42,553 nucleotides of DNA from Phycisphaerae bacterium (lineage in GTDB: Bacteria; Planctomycetota; Phycisphaerae; Phycisphaerales; UBA1924). The notes beneath the pieces were generated by a model that was not told the DNA's origin, did not search any database, and saw only the letters and a list, made by a program, of their open reading frames with translations. Position 1 is the stretch's first letter; every line of letters starts with the position of its first letter. Of the stretch, positions 14,913 through 23,532 are shown piece by piece. Made by a program: the position numbers and the translations under genes. The stretch covers positions 1 through 42,553 of the forward strand of contig VGXM01000025.1 in NCBI GenBank assembly GCA_016873295.1. The letters run 5' to 3'.

Positions 14913-16907
14913 TCAACGCCCATCGGCGTTCTCGGCCCCGCCCGCACGGGCCTGCGCCAAGGCCTCCACCACCTGCTGGGGGGTGTAGGCGTTGGAGAGC
15001 CACGGCTCGTCCTGCCCCGGGGTGAAGATCGCCAGCAGCGGGATCCCTGTCTGGCCCAAGGCCCGGAGCTTCTCCCACCCTGGGGCGTTGGTGCTCGTCA
15101 GGTCGGCCGTCAGCGCCACCACGTCGTCGCGTGAGAGTTCTCGCTTGGCGGGGTCTCGGCTGAGGATCGTGGCCTTGAGCACCTTGCAGTTGATGCACCA
15201 GTCGGCGGTGAAGTCGACCACGACGACGTACCCCTTGCCCCTGGCCTCGTCGAAGAGCGCGGGGGTGTAGTCGATCCAGGTGCCGGTGATGAGGGCGGCG
15301 CCCCGGGAGGCCGACTGGCGACGCTCCCAGTTCTCGCGGGCGGTGCCCGTCGCCGAGACCGCGTAGGCCAGGGCCGCCCCCGCGACGATGAGCGACACGA
15401 GCGTGAACGCCATTCGCATGCCCGCGCTCCTGGTGATCTGGAAGGTGCGGAGCGTGAGCCAGGCGCCGGCGATGGTGGCGACGATGGCGACGGTCCACCA
15501 GTGGAGCAGCTTGCCGAGGTAGGGCTTGTCCTGGATCAGGGCGATCAGCCCGGCGCCGACGAAGTACGCGGCCGCCGCCAGCAGCAGCAGGCCCATGACC
15601 TGCTTGACCAGCTCGCTGGCCGGCCCCGTGCGCGGGATCTTCTCGACCAGCCCGGGCCTGGCCGAGAGCACGAAGTAGGGCAGGGCCATGCCCAGACCCA
15701 GGGAGGTGAAGACGGCCATGGTGACCGCGGCGGGGGCGCCGGCGGTGGCCGGCAGCAGGGCCCCGGCCACGAACCCGAAGCAGGGCAGGCCCAGCACCGC
15801 CGTCATGACGCCGAAGAAGAACGAGCCCCACGCCGTGTCCGCCCTGGGATTGAGCAAGTAGACCGACTGGGGCAGGTTGAGGGTGAAGAGCCCCATGACG
15901 CCCAGGGCCATGGCGGCGATGATGACGCCGATGCCGAACGTCACCCACCAGATGCCGAAGATCTGCGACGGGTCGGTGAAGGTCGACAGCAGGATCACCG
16001 GCAGCCCCGCCGCCACCCAGAACGCCACCACGCCCATCGCCATCCACAGCCCGAGCAAGAGCGAGCGCCCGGGCGTCCCGGCGTGCTGGCTGATCGTCAG
16101 CACCTTGATCGGAATCACCGGGAGCACGCACGGCGTCAAGTTGAGCGCCAGCCCCCCGAGCACGCCGAGGATCGACACCATCAGCACCCCCGCCAGGCTG
16201 TCGGCGCGGGGCACGCCCACCAGCCCCAGGAACTTCGGACGCGCGACCTCCGCGCCGCCGTCCCCGCCCCGGGTCGGCGCCGGTGTCCCTCCGCCGGCCA
16301 TCGACGCAAAGACGCTCGCGTCGAACCGCGCGAACACCCCCTCCGGGTCGGGCAGGGCGGGGGGAATCGGCGCTCCGCCCCCAACGACGGGCGCCTCCAC
16401 GACGAAGCTCCGGCGCTCGGGCGGGAGGCAGGTCGTGTCGTCGCAGGCCTGGTACCCGACGTCCAGGTCGATCCGGATCGATCCCGAGGCGTCGTGGGCG
16501 ACCAGGACCGGGACGTACGCGATCGTGCGCCCGCCGTGAACCTCGAACTCCACGGGCGTCCCCGTGAAGTTGACGGTCACCGTCTCGAGGGGCGGCCACT
16601 GGACCGGGCCCGCCCGCGCCCCTCCGGTCACCCGGGCCTCGATGGTCGTCGGGATGGGGTCGAACCCCTCGAGCCCCTTGACGGGTTTGGGCGCATGGGA
16701 CTGGACATGCCACCCCTCGTCGTGGTCGAAGATCACGGCGAGCGCCACCCGGTCTCCGGGCGCAACCGCGGACTTCGAGGCGACGGCCTCGAGGCGCACG
16801 CGCGAAGGCGGCTGCGCCAGGGCGGGGCACGCGAGCCCCAGCAACGCCGCCACCAACGGGAGCCATCGGAGCGGCGTACGGGTTCGATCCGTGTCGGGTG
16901 TGGGCAT
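14913..16907 (-). CDS. dsbD: Thiol:disulfide interchange protein DsbD
   Basis: 664 residues. A signal peptide (LRWLPLVAALLGLACPALA, 13-31) is followed by the periplasmic alpha domain (~33-215) with its reactive pair C155 and C160 (CDDTTC), then about eight membrane helices with the paired intramembrane cysteines in NLTPCVLPVIP (C260) and LGLPCFGF, and a C-terminal thioredoxin domain with WCINC near 567-571. It passes electrons from cytosolic thioredoxin to periplasmic thiol proteins such as DsbC or c-type cytochrome maturation factors. All six expected cysteines are present. ATG 16907 gives the signal peptide. It diverges from fliM over 171 bases. Confidence 0.94.
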   Translation of the reverse strand: MPTPDTDRTRTPLRWLPLVAALLGLACPALAQPPSRVRLEAVASKSAVAPGDRVALAVIFDHDEGWHVQSHAPKPVKGLEGFDPIPTTIEARVTGGARAGPVQWPPLETVTVNFTGTPVEFEVHGGRTIAYVPVLVAHDASGSIRIDLDVGYQACDDTTCLPPERRSFVVEAPVVGGGAPIPPALPDPEGVFARFDASVFASMAGGGTPAPTRGGDGGAEVARPKFLGLVGVPRADSLAGVLMVSILGVLGGLALNLTPCVLPVIPIKVLTISQHAGTPGRSLLLGLWMAMGVVAFWVAAGLPVILLSTFTDPSQIFGIWWVTFGIGVIIAAMALGVMGLFTLNLPQSVYLLNPRADTAWGSFFFGVMTAVLGLPCFGFVAGALLPATAGAPAAVTMAVFTSLGLGMALPYFVLSARPGLVEKIPRTGPASELVKQVMGLLLLAAAAYFVGAGLIALIQDKPYLGKLLHWWTVAIVATIAGAWLTLRTFQITRSAGMRMAFTLVSLIVAGAALAYAVSATGTARENWERRQSASRGAALITGTWIDYTPALFDEARGKGYVVVVDFTADWCINCKVLKATILSRDPAKRELSRDDVVALTADLTSTNAPGWEKLRALGQTGIPLLAIFTPGQDEPWLSNAYTPQQVVEALAQARAGGAENADGR

Positions 16908-17078
16908 GCGGAAGTGTCCGGGCTGGGGGGGGCTGGCGGAACTGGACGGGCATTCAGGTTACGTTGGGGGAGGCGGCGGCGTTCAAGGCGGGGGGCGGTG
17001 GGCACCGATACAAGACCCGAACCCGGCGAGTGCCGCGTGCACGAGCGTGGCGGGGCACGGGTGCGTCCTGGGGCGACG

Positions 17079-18098
17079 TTGACGAACCTGCTGGACCAGA
17101 GCGACATCGACGCGTTGCTCGCCGAGACGGGCCAGCAGCAGGCCGCGCCCACCGAGGAGGGGGCGACTCGGATCCTGGGTCGCAACCCGCGGGAGGCGTC
17201 GTCCAGCGAGGTGAGGGACTACGACTTCAAGCGGCCGGAGCGGGTGTCGAAGGACCAGATGCGGGCGTTGGAGACGCTGCACGAGGGGTTTGCGCGGAAC
17301 TTCGGGGCGGCGTTGTCGGGGTTCCTGCGCACGATCGTGGAGGTCCGCGTCGCGACGTGCGACCAGATGACGTTCTCGGAGTTCGTGTCGGGGCTGCCCA
17401 ACCCGACGAGCTTCAACCTGCTGCAGGCGAGCACGCTGGACGGGCACATGTGCCTGGAGGTTTCGCCGCTGATCGTGTACCCGATCATCGACCGGCTGCT
17501 GGGTGGGAGCAGCCTGGACCTGTTCGTGCCGCAGAGGCCGATGACGACGATCGAGCAGCGGCTGATCTCCAACGTGACGCGGCGGGCGCTGTCGGCGCTG
17601 CAGGAGGCGTGGTCGAGCGTGCGGGCGATGGAGATGGCGGTGGTCGCGACGGAGAGCAACCCGCAGCTGGCCCAGATCGTGCCGCCCAACGAGGTGGTGG
17701 TGGTGATCGGGTTCGAGATCACGATGTCGTCGCGCTCGGGGACGATGAACCTGTGCATCCCCTACAACGTGATCGAGCCGGTGATGGAGCTGCTGTCGGC
17801 GCAGTCGTGGTTTTCCGCGGCCAAGAGCCAGCGGTCGATCGAGAGCGAGCGGCGGATCGGGTCCACGCTGGGTCGAGCGGCGACGGAGGTGACGACGATC
17901 GTCGCGGAGACGACGATGTCGGTGCGGGACCTGCTGGAGATGCGGCCCGGCGACCTGATCGTGACCGACAAGCGTTCGGGCGAGCCGATGGTGGTGTGCA
18001 TCGAGGGGCAGAAGCTCTTCCTGGCGAGCGCCGGGCAGCACCGCGGGCAGCGGGCGATCCGGATTGTCCGCCCGGTCCGGACGAGCGACCGGGTCTGA
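17079..18098 (+). CDS. fliM: Flagellar motor switch protein FliM
   Basis: 339 residues. FliM forms the C-ring middle layer that binds phospho-CheY and sets rotation direction. LLDQSDIDALLAE at the N-terminus is the classical FliM start/CheY-binding segment; the middle domain carries FARNFGAALSGFLRTIVEVR and the conserved GG loop (LLGGSS), and the SpoA C-terminal domain ends with LEMRPGDLIVTDK and VCIEGQKLFLASAGQHRGQRAIRI. TTG 17079 preceded by GGGG is chosen because it places the conserved segment at residue 4-16; an in-frame GTG at 17061 is also possible. No other flagellar gene is in the window. Confidence 0.94.
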   Translation: MTNLLDQSDIDALLAETGQQQAAPTEEGATRILGRNPREASSSEVRDYDFKRPERVSKDQMRALETLHEGFARNFGAALSGFLRTIVEVRVATCDQMTFSEFVSGLPNPTSFNLLQASTLDGHMCLEVSPLIVYPIIDRLLGGSSLDLFVPQRPMTTIEQRLISNVTRRALSALQEAWSSVRAMEMAVVATESNPQLAQIVPPNEVVVVIGFEITMSSRSGTMNLCIPYNVIEPVMELLSAQSWFSAAKSQRSIESERRIGSTLGRAATEVTTIVAETTMSVRDLLEMRPGDLIVTDKRSGEPMVVCIEGQKLFLASAGQHRGQRAIRIVRPVRTSDRV

Positions 18099-18485
18099 CC
18101 GCCCGGTTTGATCCCGCCCGGGTGGGCCCATAATGTTCCGTGAATGTCAGGGGTTCGGGCGTCGGCGTCGGCGGCGGGCCTCTGACGGGGAACGTGCCAT
18201 GCTCGTGATTTCGAGCCATGTTCGCTGACCCGGCCATCGCACGGCGCGATGGGTGCGGCGGAGCGTCCGCCGCGCGACCGTCTCGGGCGCTCCAGGGGCC
18301 TCTCTCGGAGGTCCGCATGGGATAGGGGCGTACGAGCACGGGCCCGCCCCCGGCCGAAGGGGAGCGGGCGGCCTTGCCGGCGGTTGCCGGGGGGTCTTCT
18401 GGGCCACGGGCGCGACTCGCACTCGTGGCCTTGTGCGTTTTGGATTGCCGCAGGATTCCGACATCCCGACAACACGGAGCCCGAC
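18099..18485 (+). other. Structured leader region upstream of nusA
   Basis: This 387-base region carries no convincing gene. It contains a row of strong plus-strand stem-loops: 18236-18250 (ATCGC/GCGAT), 18255-18273 (GCGGCGGA/TCCGCCGC, loop GCG), 18342-18369 (GCCCGCCCC facing GGGG-A-GCGGGC) and the terminator-like hairpin 18402-18430. rimP, which usually occupies this place, is not here. It may be a long 5' leader or a small RNA plus promoter; I could not match it to SRP RNA, RNase P RNA, tmRNA or 6S RNA. Confidence 0.5.
18402..18441 (+). terminator. Terminator-like hairpin (candidate attenuator) in nusA leader
   Basis: GGCCACG (18402-18408) pairs perfectly with CGTGGCC (18424-18430), with further GCG/CGC pairing possible inside the 15-base loop, followed by TTGTGCGTTTT. 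It ends 45 bases before the nusA ATG, a position suited to attenuation. NusA autoregulation of its own operon is known in E. coli; the mechanism here is inference. Confidence 0.45.
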
Positions 18486-19856
18486 ATGACCGGACCGAAC
18501 CCCGAAATGATCCGCATCATCGACTCGATCGCCCGCGATCGGAACATCGATCGCTCGCTGCTGATCCGCGACCTGGAGCAGGCGATGGTGTCGGCGGCGC
18601 GGAAGCACTACAACACGCTGGACGCCGAGGAGTTCGCCTGCACGGTGGATGCGATCACCGGGCAGATGTCGCTGACGCGTCACGGGGCGCCGCTGGACCT
18701 GTCGCCCGCGGCGTTGGGGCGGATCGCGGCCCAGACGTTCAAGCAGGTGATGATCCAGAAGTTCCGCGACGACGAGCGGACGAGCATCCTCGAGGAGTTC
18801 TCGAAGCGTTCGGGGGAGATCGTGACGGGCGTGGCCCAGCGGTACGAGGGGGGGTCGCTGGTGGTAACGATCGACCGGGCGGAGGCGTTCATGCCCCGCT
18901 CGGAGCAGATCCCGGGCGAGCAGTTCAACGCGGGGGACCGGGTGCGGTGCCTGGTGCTGGACGTGCGCGACGCCGGGTCGCAGGTCAAGATCGTGGTCTC
19001 GCGGGCCAACCCGGACTTCATCAAGCGTCTGTTCGAGGTGGAGGTGCCCGAGGTCGCGGAGCGGATCATCGAGGTGAAGGCGATGGCGCGGGAGGCGGGT
19101 CACCGCACCAAGATCGCGGTGGCGAGCATCGACTCGAAGGTCGACGCGGTCGGGGCGTGCGTGGGGGTGCGGGGCTCGCGGATCAAGAACATCGTGGACG
19201 AGCTGAACGGGGAGAAGATCGACATCGTGCGCTGGAACGAGTCGAGCCAGATCCTGATCCAGAACTCGCTCAAGCCCGCCGAGGTCTCCGAGATCTCGCT
19301 GTGCTTCGAGCTGGGCCGGGCGACGGTGGTGGTGCGCGAGGACCAGCTGTCGCTGGCGATCGGCAAGCGGGGTCAGAACGTGCGCCTGGCGGCCCGTCTG
19401 ACGGGGTGGGACATCGACATCCTGACGCAGGAGGAGTTCACCAAGGGCCTGGAGACGATGAGCCAGACGCTGACCGCGCTCGAGGGCATCACCGAGGTGC
19501 ACGTCGACAAGCTGGGCGCCCTGGGCATGGTGTCGGTGTTCGACATCGAGGAGGTCGGGGCGGCGGTGCTGGCCGAGGAACTGGGGATCGACGCGGCCCT
19601 GGCCCAGACCATGGTGGAGACGGCGGCGGTGAAGTCCAAGGAGGTGGCGGCCCAGCAGCAGAAGGACAAGGAGGAGCGCGAGGCGCGGCTGAAGGCCGAG
19701 CAGGCCCAGTTGGCCGCGGCCCTGGCGGGCGGCGAGGCGCCGTCGACCGAGGCGGGCGAGCACGCCGCCAGCGCCATCCTGGGGTCGGCGTCGAGCCCGG
19801 CGCCGTCGAGGGACGACGAGCAGCGGGCGGCGGACATCCTGGGCGGTCAGTCGTAA
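18486..19856 (+). CDS. nusA: Transcription termination/antitermination factor NusA
   Basis: 456 residues. NusA binds RNA polymerase and nascent RNA and modulates pausing, termination and antitermination. Seen are the N-terminal RNAP-binding domain (1-~130), an S1 domain (~133-200), and tandem KH domains with GVRGSRIKNIVDELNGEKIDIVRW (~225-248) and LAIGKRGQNVRLAARLTGWDIDI (~291-313). The C-terminus has a helix-hairpin-helix-like segment (LEGITEVHVDKLGALGMVSVFDI), then an Ala/Glu-rich coiled tail instead of E. coli's acidic repeats. ATG 18486 lies just after the leader, and infB starts 52 bases downstream. Confidence 0.96.
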   Translation: MTGPNPEMIRIIDSIARDRNIDRSLLIRDLEQAMVSAARKHYNTLDAEEFACTVDAITGQMSLTRHGAPLDLSPAALGRIAAQTFKQVMIQKFRDDERTSILEEFSKRSGEIVTGVAQRYEGGSLVVTIDRAEAFMPRSEQIPGEQFNAGDRVRCLVLDVRDAGSQVKIVVSRANPDFIKRLFEVEVPEVAERIIEVKAMAREAGHRTKIAVASIDSKVDAVGACVGVRGSRIKNIVDELNGEKIDIVRWNESSQILIQNSLKPAEVSEISLCFELGRATVVVREDQLSLAIGKRGQNVRLAARLTGWDIDILTQEEFTKGLETMSQTLTALEGITEVHVDKLGALGMVSVFDIEEVGAAVLAEELGIDAALAQTMVETAAVKSKEVAAQQQKDKEEREARLKAEQAQLAAALAGGEAPSTEAGEHAASAILGSASSPAPSRDDEQRAADILGGQS

Positions 19857-19908
19857 GGGGGCTGGGGATCCCGGAGCGGAAGGGCACGAGCAAGTCACGG
19901 AGCATCGA

Positions 19909-22701
19909 TTGGCCAAGCAGAAGCGCATCTTCGACCTCGCCAAGGAACTCGGGATCGAGTCCAAGGTCATCATCGCCAAGTGCGTCGCGGAGGGCGTGCC
20001 CGCGGACCTGGTGAAGAACCACATGTCGGCGATCTCGGCGGGGCTGGACGCCTCGATCAGGGAGTGGTTCTCCGACGCGGCGTCGCACGCGGCGGTCGAG
20101 CGGGCCGACAAGGTGGACGTCGCCAGGGCCAAGAAGCCCGCGGCGCGGCGCAAGAAGACGAAAGAGGAGGGCGTGGAGGTCGGGGCGCCGTCGATGCGGG
20201 CCATGGCGGCCCAGGAGTCGGTCGGCGGCGACGATCGGGGGGCGGTCGCGGTCGCCGAGCCGATGGGCAGGGCGTCCCCGATGGTGGTCGACGAGCCGGC
20301 GGTGGTGGAGCTCCCGCCGCACGAGGCCGTTGAGGCGGCCCCCGCGGACGCGGCGCCGGCGGCGAGCGTGTCGGCGCCGGAGGCGCCACTCAAGGCGTCC
20401 AAGCCCTCGAAGGCCACGCCGCCGCCCCCCGCGGCGGTGACGGTGACGCCCGCGCCGATCAACGTGCCCAGTCGCCCGGCGGTGGTCAAGCCGGTGGGTC
20501 AGAAGCTCGAGGTGAAGGCGCCGGTGCGGCTCTCGGGTCCGACGGTGGTGCGGGTGGAGGCGCCGGAGAGCGTCGAGCCGCCTCGCCCGCGCCGGGCCGC
20601 TCCGTCGGGCCCCGGGGTGGGCGGCCCGCCCCGCGAGGCACGCCCCGGCGTGGGTCGGGGCCCGGGGGAGGGCGAGGACGATCGGGGGCGTTCGCCGCGG
20701 CGTGGCGCCGGGCAGCCGGCGCCGAAGCGTTCGACGGGGCAGGGGATCCCGGTGCGTCGTCGCGGGCTGTCGGGCGAGACGTGGCAGCCCGGCACGGCGG
20801 TGAGCGAGCAGGACCTGATCGAGCGCGAGGAGCGGATCGCGCGCGCCGGGGGTTTCCTGAAGAAGCGTCGGAAGGACCTGGAGCGGGCGGCGCCGGGCGG
20901 GCGGGCGGAGGCCGACGAGACCGGGGGGAGGGTGCGGATCCCCTCGCCGTTCACGATCAAGGACCTGTCGGCGGCGACGGGCGTGAAGGCGGCGGACATC
21001 GTGAAGAAGCTGTTCCTGCAGGGGGTGATGGCGACGATCAACTCGGGGATCGACGCGGCCAAGGCGCAGGAGATCATGCTCGATTTCGACGTGGAGCTGG
21101 AGGTGGTGGAGGCCAAGACCGCCGAGGAGGTCGTGTCGGAGCAGTTCACGAATCGCCAGGCGGTGGACGAGCGTCCGCGCGGGCCGGTGGTGACGATCCT
21201 CGGGCACGTGGATCACGGCAAGACAACGTTGCTGGACAAGATCCGGAACGCGAACGTGGCGGCGGGGGAGGCGGGCGGGATCACGCAGCGGACGAGCGCG
21301 TTCAAGGTGCCGCTGACGATCGACGGGTCGGAGAAGGAGCTGGTGTTCTTCGACACGCCCGGTCACGAGGCGTTCACGGGCATGCGGGCCCGGGGCGCCC
21401 GGATCACGGACATGGTGGTGCTGGTGGTGTCGGCGGCGGAGGGGGCGATGCCCCAGACGTTCGAGTCGATCGCGCACGCCAAGGCGGCGGGCGTGCCCAT
21501 CGTCGTCGCCCTCAACAAGATCGACCGCCCGGACGCGACCGAGTCGTCGATCAACCGGATCATGGGGCAGCTGGCCGAGAAGGGGCTGAACCCGGTGGCG
21601 TGGGGCGGCGAGACGGAGTTCGTGAAGGTGTCGGCCCTGACGGGCAAGGGCGTGCAGGACCTGTTGATGACGCTCGACTACCAGGCGCAGCTGCTCAACC
21701 TCAAGGCGGACTTCGGCGGCGCCGCGCAGGGGACGGTGATCGAGGCCCGCACGGAGGAGGGGCGCGGCGCGGTGGCCAACCTGCTGCTCCAGCAGGGCTG
21801 CCTGAAGGTGGGCGACTTCGTGGTCGCGGGCCGGGCCTTCGGGCGCGTGCGCGACATCACGGACGACCGCGGAGGGCGGATCAAGGAGGCCCACCCCCCG
21901 ATGCCCGTGCAGATCTCGGGCCTGGACGAGATCCCGGACGCCGGGGACAGCTTCTTCACGACCGACTCGCTGAAGAAGGCCCAGGAGGCGGCCGAGCAGC
22001 GCCGGGCCCGCGAGCGCGAGACCCAGTTGGCCCAGCCCAAGGTGACGCTCGACAGCCTGTTCACGCAGATGAAGGACCAGGACGTCAAGGAGATCCTGAT
22101 CGTCCTGAAGGCGGCGGAGCAGGGGACGGTGGACGTGCTCAAGTCCGAGGTCGAGAAGATCGCGACCGACGAGGTGAAGGTGCGGGTGCTGTTCGCGGGC
22201 GTGGGCGGGATCAACGAGAGCGACATCGTGCTGGCGGAGGCGTCCAAGGCGATCATCGTCGGGTTCAACGTCATCGCGTCGGGCAAGGCCCGCTCGATGG
22301 CGGAGTCCAAGAACGTCGAGGTGCGCACGTACCAGGTGATCTACGAGCTGGTGGACGACGTCCGCAAGGCGGCCGAGGGCCTGCTCACGCCCGAGCTGCG
22401 CCAGGAGGTGCTGGGGCACGCCGAGGTGCGTCGGGTGTTCAAGGTGTCGAAGGTGGGCGCGATCGCCGGGTGCTACGTCACCGACGGCACGATGCAGCGG
22501 GACGCGTTCATCCGCGTCACCCGCAACGGGATCGTGGTCGAGAACGACCGCGTGCTCGAGCAGCTCAAGCGATTCAAGGACGACGCCAAGGACGTTCGCG
22601 TCGGGATGGAGTGCGGCATGAAGATCGCCGGGTACGACGACATCAAGGAGGGCGACGTGCTCGAGTGCTACAGGCAGGTCGAGGTGAAGCGCACGCTGTG
22701 A
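19909..22701 (+). CDS. infB: Translation initiation factor IF-2
   Basis: 930 residues. The IF2-N module MAKQKRIFDLAKELGIESKVII (1-54) is followed by a long Ala/Pro/Arg-rich linker (~55-345), a second N-domain (~348-400), and the GTPase core: G1 GHVDHGKTT (432-440), G3 DTPGHEAF (482-489), G4 NKID (536-539). Two beta-barrel domains and the fMet-tRNA-binding C2 domain close the protein (GYDDIKEGDVLECY near the end). IF-2 delivers fMet-tRNA to the 30S subunit. TTG 19909 is the start because GGAG lies six bases upstream and the conserved N-terminus begins there. Followed 16 bases later by a DUF503 gene, a widely conserved order. Confidence 0.97.
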   Translation: MAKQKRIFDLAKELGIESKVIIAKCVAEGVPADLVKNHMSAISAGLDASIREWFSDAASHAAVERADKVDVARAKKPAARRKKTKEEGVEVGAPSMRAMAAQESVGGDDRGAVAVAEPMGRASPMVVDEPAVVELPPHEAVEAAPADAAPAASVSAPEAPLKASKPSKATPPPPAAVTVTPAPINVPSRPAVVKPVGQKLEVKAPVRLSGPTVVRVEAPESVEPPRPRRAAPSGPGVGGPPREARPGVGRGPGEGEDDRGRSPRRGAGQPAPKRSTGQGIPVRRRGLSGETWQPGTAVSEQDLIEREERIARAGGFLKKRRKDLERAAPGGRAEADETGGRVRIPSPFTIKDLSAATGVKAADIVKKLFLQGVMATINSGIDAAKAQEIMLDFDVELEVVEAKTAEEVVSEQFTNRQAVDERPRGPVVTILGHVDHGKTTLLDKIRNANVAAGEAGGITQRTSAFKVPLTIDGSEKELVFFDTPGHEAFTGMRARGARITDMVVLVVSAAEGAMPQTFESIAHAKAAGVPIVVALNKIDRPDATESSINRIMGQLAEKGLNPVAWGGETEFVKVSALTGKGVQDLLMTLDYQAQLLNLKADFGGAAQGTVIEARTEEGRGAVANLLLQQGCLKVGDFVVAGRAFGRVRDITDDRGGRIKEAHPPMPVQISGLDEIPDAGDSFFTTDSLKKAQEAAEQRRARERETQLAQPKVTLDSLFTQMKDQDVKEILIVLKAAEQGTVDVLKSEVEKIATDEVKVRVLFAGVGGINESDIVLAEASKAIIVGFNVIASGKARSMAESKNVEVRTYQVIYELVDDVRKAAEGLLTPELRQEVLGHAEVRRVFKVSKVGAIAGCYVTDGTMQRDAFIRVTRNGIVVENDRVLEQLKRFKDDAKDVRVGMECGMKIAGYDDIKEGDVLECYRQVEVKRTL

Positions 22702-22717
22702 GGGCGGGGCCGCGCCG

Positions 22718-23128
22718 ATGGTGATCGGGATTCTCCAGTTCGACGTGTTGATCGACGGCGCCCGCTCCCTCAAGGACAAGCGCCGCGTGGTCGTTTCGCT
22801 CAAGGACCGCCTGCACCGCGAGCACCGGTGCGCCGTCGCGGAGGTGGGCGACCCGGACCGGCTCAACCACGCGCGGCTGGGGCTGGCCGTCGTCGGGCGC
22901 GACGGCGGGCACGTGGGACGGACGCTGGACCGCATCGGCGCCAAGCTCCGGGCCCTCACCGACGGGGAGGTCGGCGAGATCGACCGCCAGATCATCGGGG
23001 CGGACGGGGGCGAGCCGGGGACGCTCGCGGACGTCAAGGAGGACGACGACGCGCTGGCCGCGCTGCGGGCCGAGCTGCTCGCGAGGGCGAACGAGGGGGG
23101 CGGGTCGGAGGGAGGTCGCCGCGCGTGA
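22718..23128 (+). CDS. DUF503 (YlxP-like) protein
   Basis: 136 residues; the N-terminal MVIGILQFDVLIDGARSLKDKRRVVVSLKDRLHREHRCAVAEVGDPDRLNHARLGLAVVG is the typical DUF503 fold, a small alpha/beta protein whose gene lies between infB and rbfA in many bacteria. In Gram-positive bacteria YlxP is connected with ribosome or translation functions, but the biochemical role is unsettled. The C-terminal ~40 residues (acidic, then Gly-rich) extend beyond the ~95-residue core. Its stop overlaps the rbfA start by GTGA, indicating translational coupling. Confidence 0.88.
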   Translation: MVIGILQFDVLIDGARSLKDKRRVVVSLKDRLHREHRCAVAEVGDPDRLNHARLGLAVVGRDGGHVGRTLDRIGAKLRALTDGEVGEIDRQIIGADGGEPGTLADVKEDDDALAALRAELLARANEGGGSEGGRRA

Positions 23129-23532
23129 GCCGCCGGAACGAACAGTTGGCGTCGACGATCCATCGGGGGGTGCAGGAAGTGCTGGCGCGCGGTCTGCAGG
23201 ACCCGCGCATCTCGGGCTTGATCACGGTGACGGGCGTCCGCCTGACCGAGGACCTCTCCGAGGCGGTGGTGAGCGTGTCGATCCTCCCGGAGGATCGGCA
23301 GGAGCTGGTGATGCACGGGCTGCGGGCGGCGGAGTCGCACGTGCGGCACGCGCTGTCGGACCTGGTGGGCCTGCGGCGCACGCCTCACGTCACGTTCAAG
23401 CTCGACACGGCCACCAAGCGCCACGCCGCCGTCCTGCGCTCCCTGGCCCAGGTCGCCTTGGAGCGCGACCGCCGGGGAGCTCCCGGCGGCGCATCGAGCC
23501 CGGCGACCCCCGAAGCGGAAGGCACACCGTGA
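23125..23532 (+). CDS. rbfA: 30S ribosome-binding factor A
   Basis: 135 residues. RbfA binds the 30S subunit near helix 1 of 16S rRNA and helps its maturation, especially in the cold. The KH-type fold is visible in RRNEQLASTIHRGVQEVLARGLQDPRISGLITVTGVRLTEDLSEAVVSVSIL and the later LRAAESHVRHALSDLVGLRRTPHVTFKLDT. The GTG at 23125 overlaps the preceding stop; GGAGG lies about ten bases upstream. The C-terminal tail is Pro/Ala-rich. Its own stop overlaps the next gene by GTGA. truB and rpsO, the usual followers, are absent. Confidence 0.94.
   Translation: MSRRNEQLASTIHRGVQEVLARGLQDPRISGLITVTGVRLTEDLSEAVVSVSILPEDRQELVMHGLRAAESHVRHALSDLVGLRRTPHVTFKLDTATKRHAAVLRSLAQVALERDRRGAPGGASSPATPEAEGTP

Noticed and set aside
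15501-17078. Open frame extending fliM far upstream
   Set aside because: It is antisense to dsbD and composed of low-complexity shadow sequence; FliM similarity begins only at 17079.
18099-18485. SRP RNA, RNase P RNA, tmRNA or 6S RNA in the nusA leader
   Set aside because: None of the diagnostic conserved segments (for example the SRP domain IV GGAAGCAGCC or RNase P GAGGAAAGTCC) is present.
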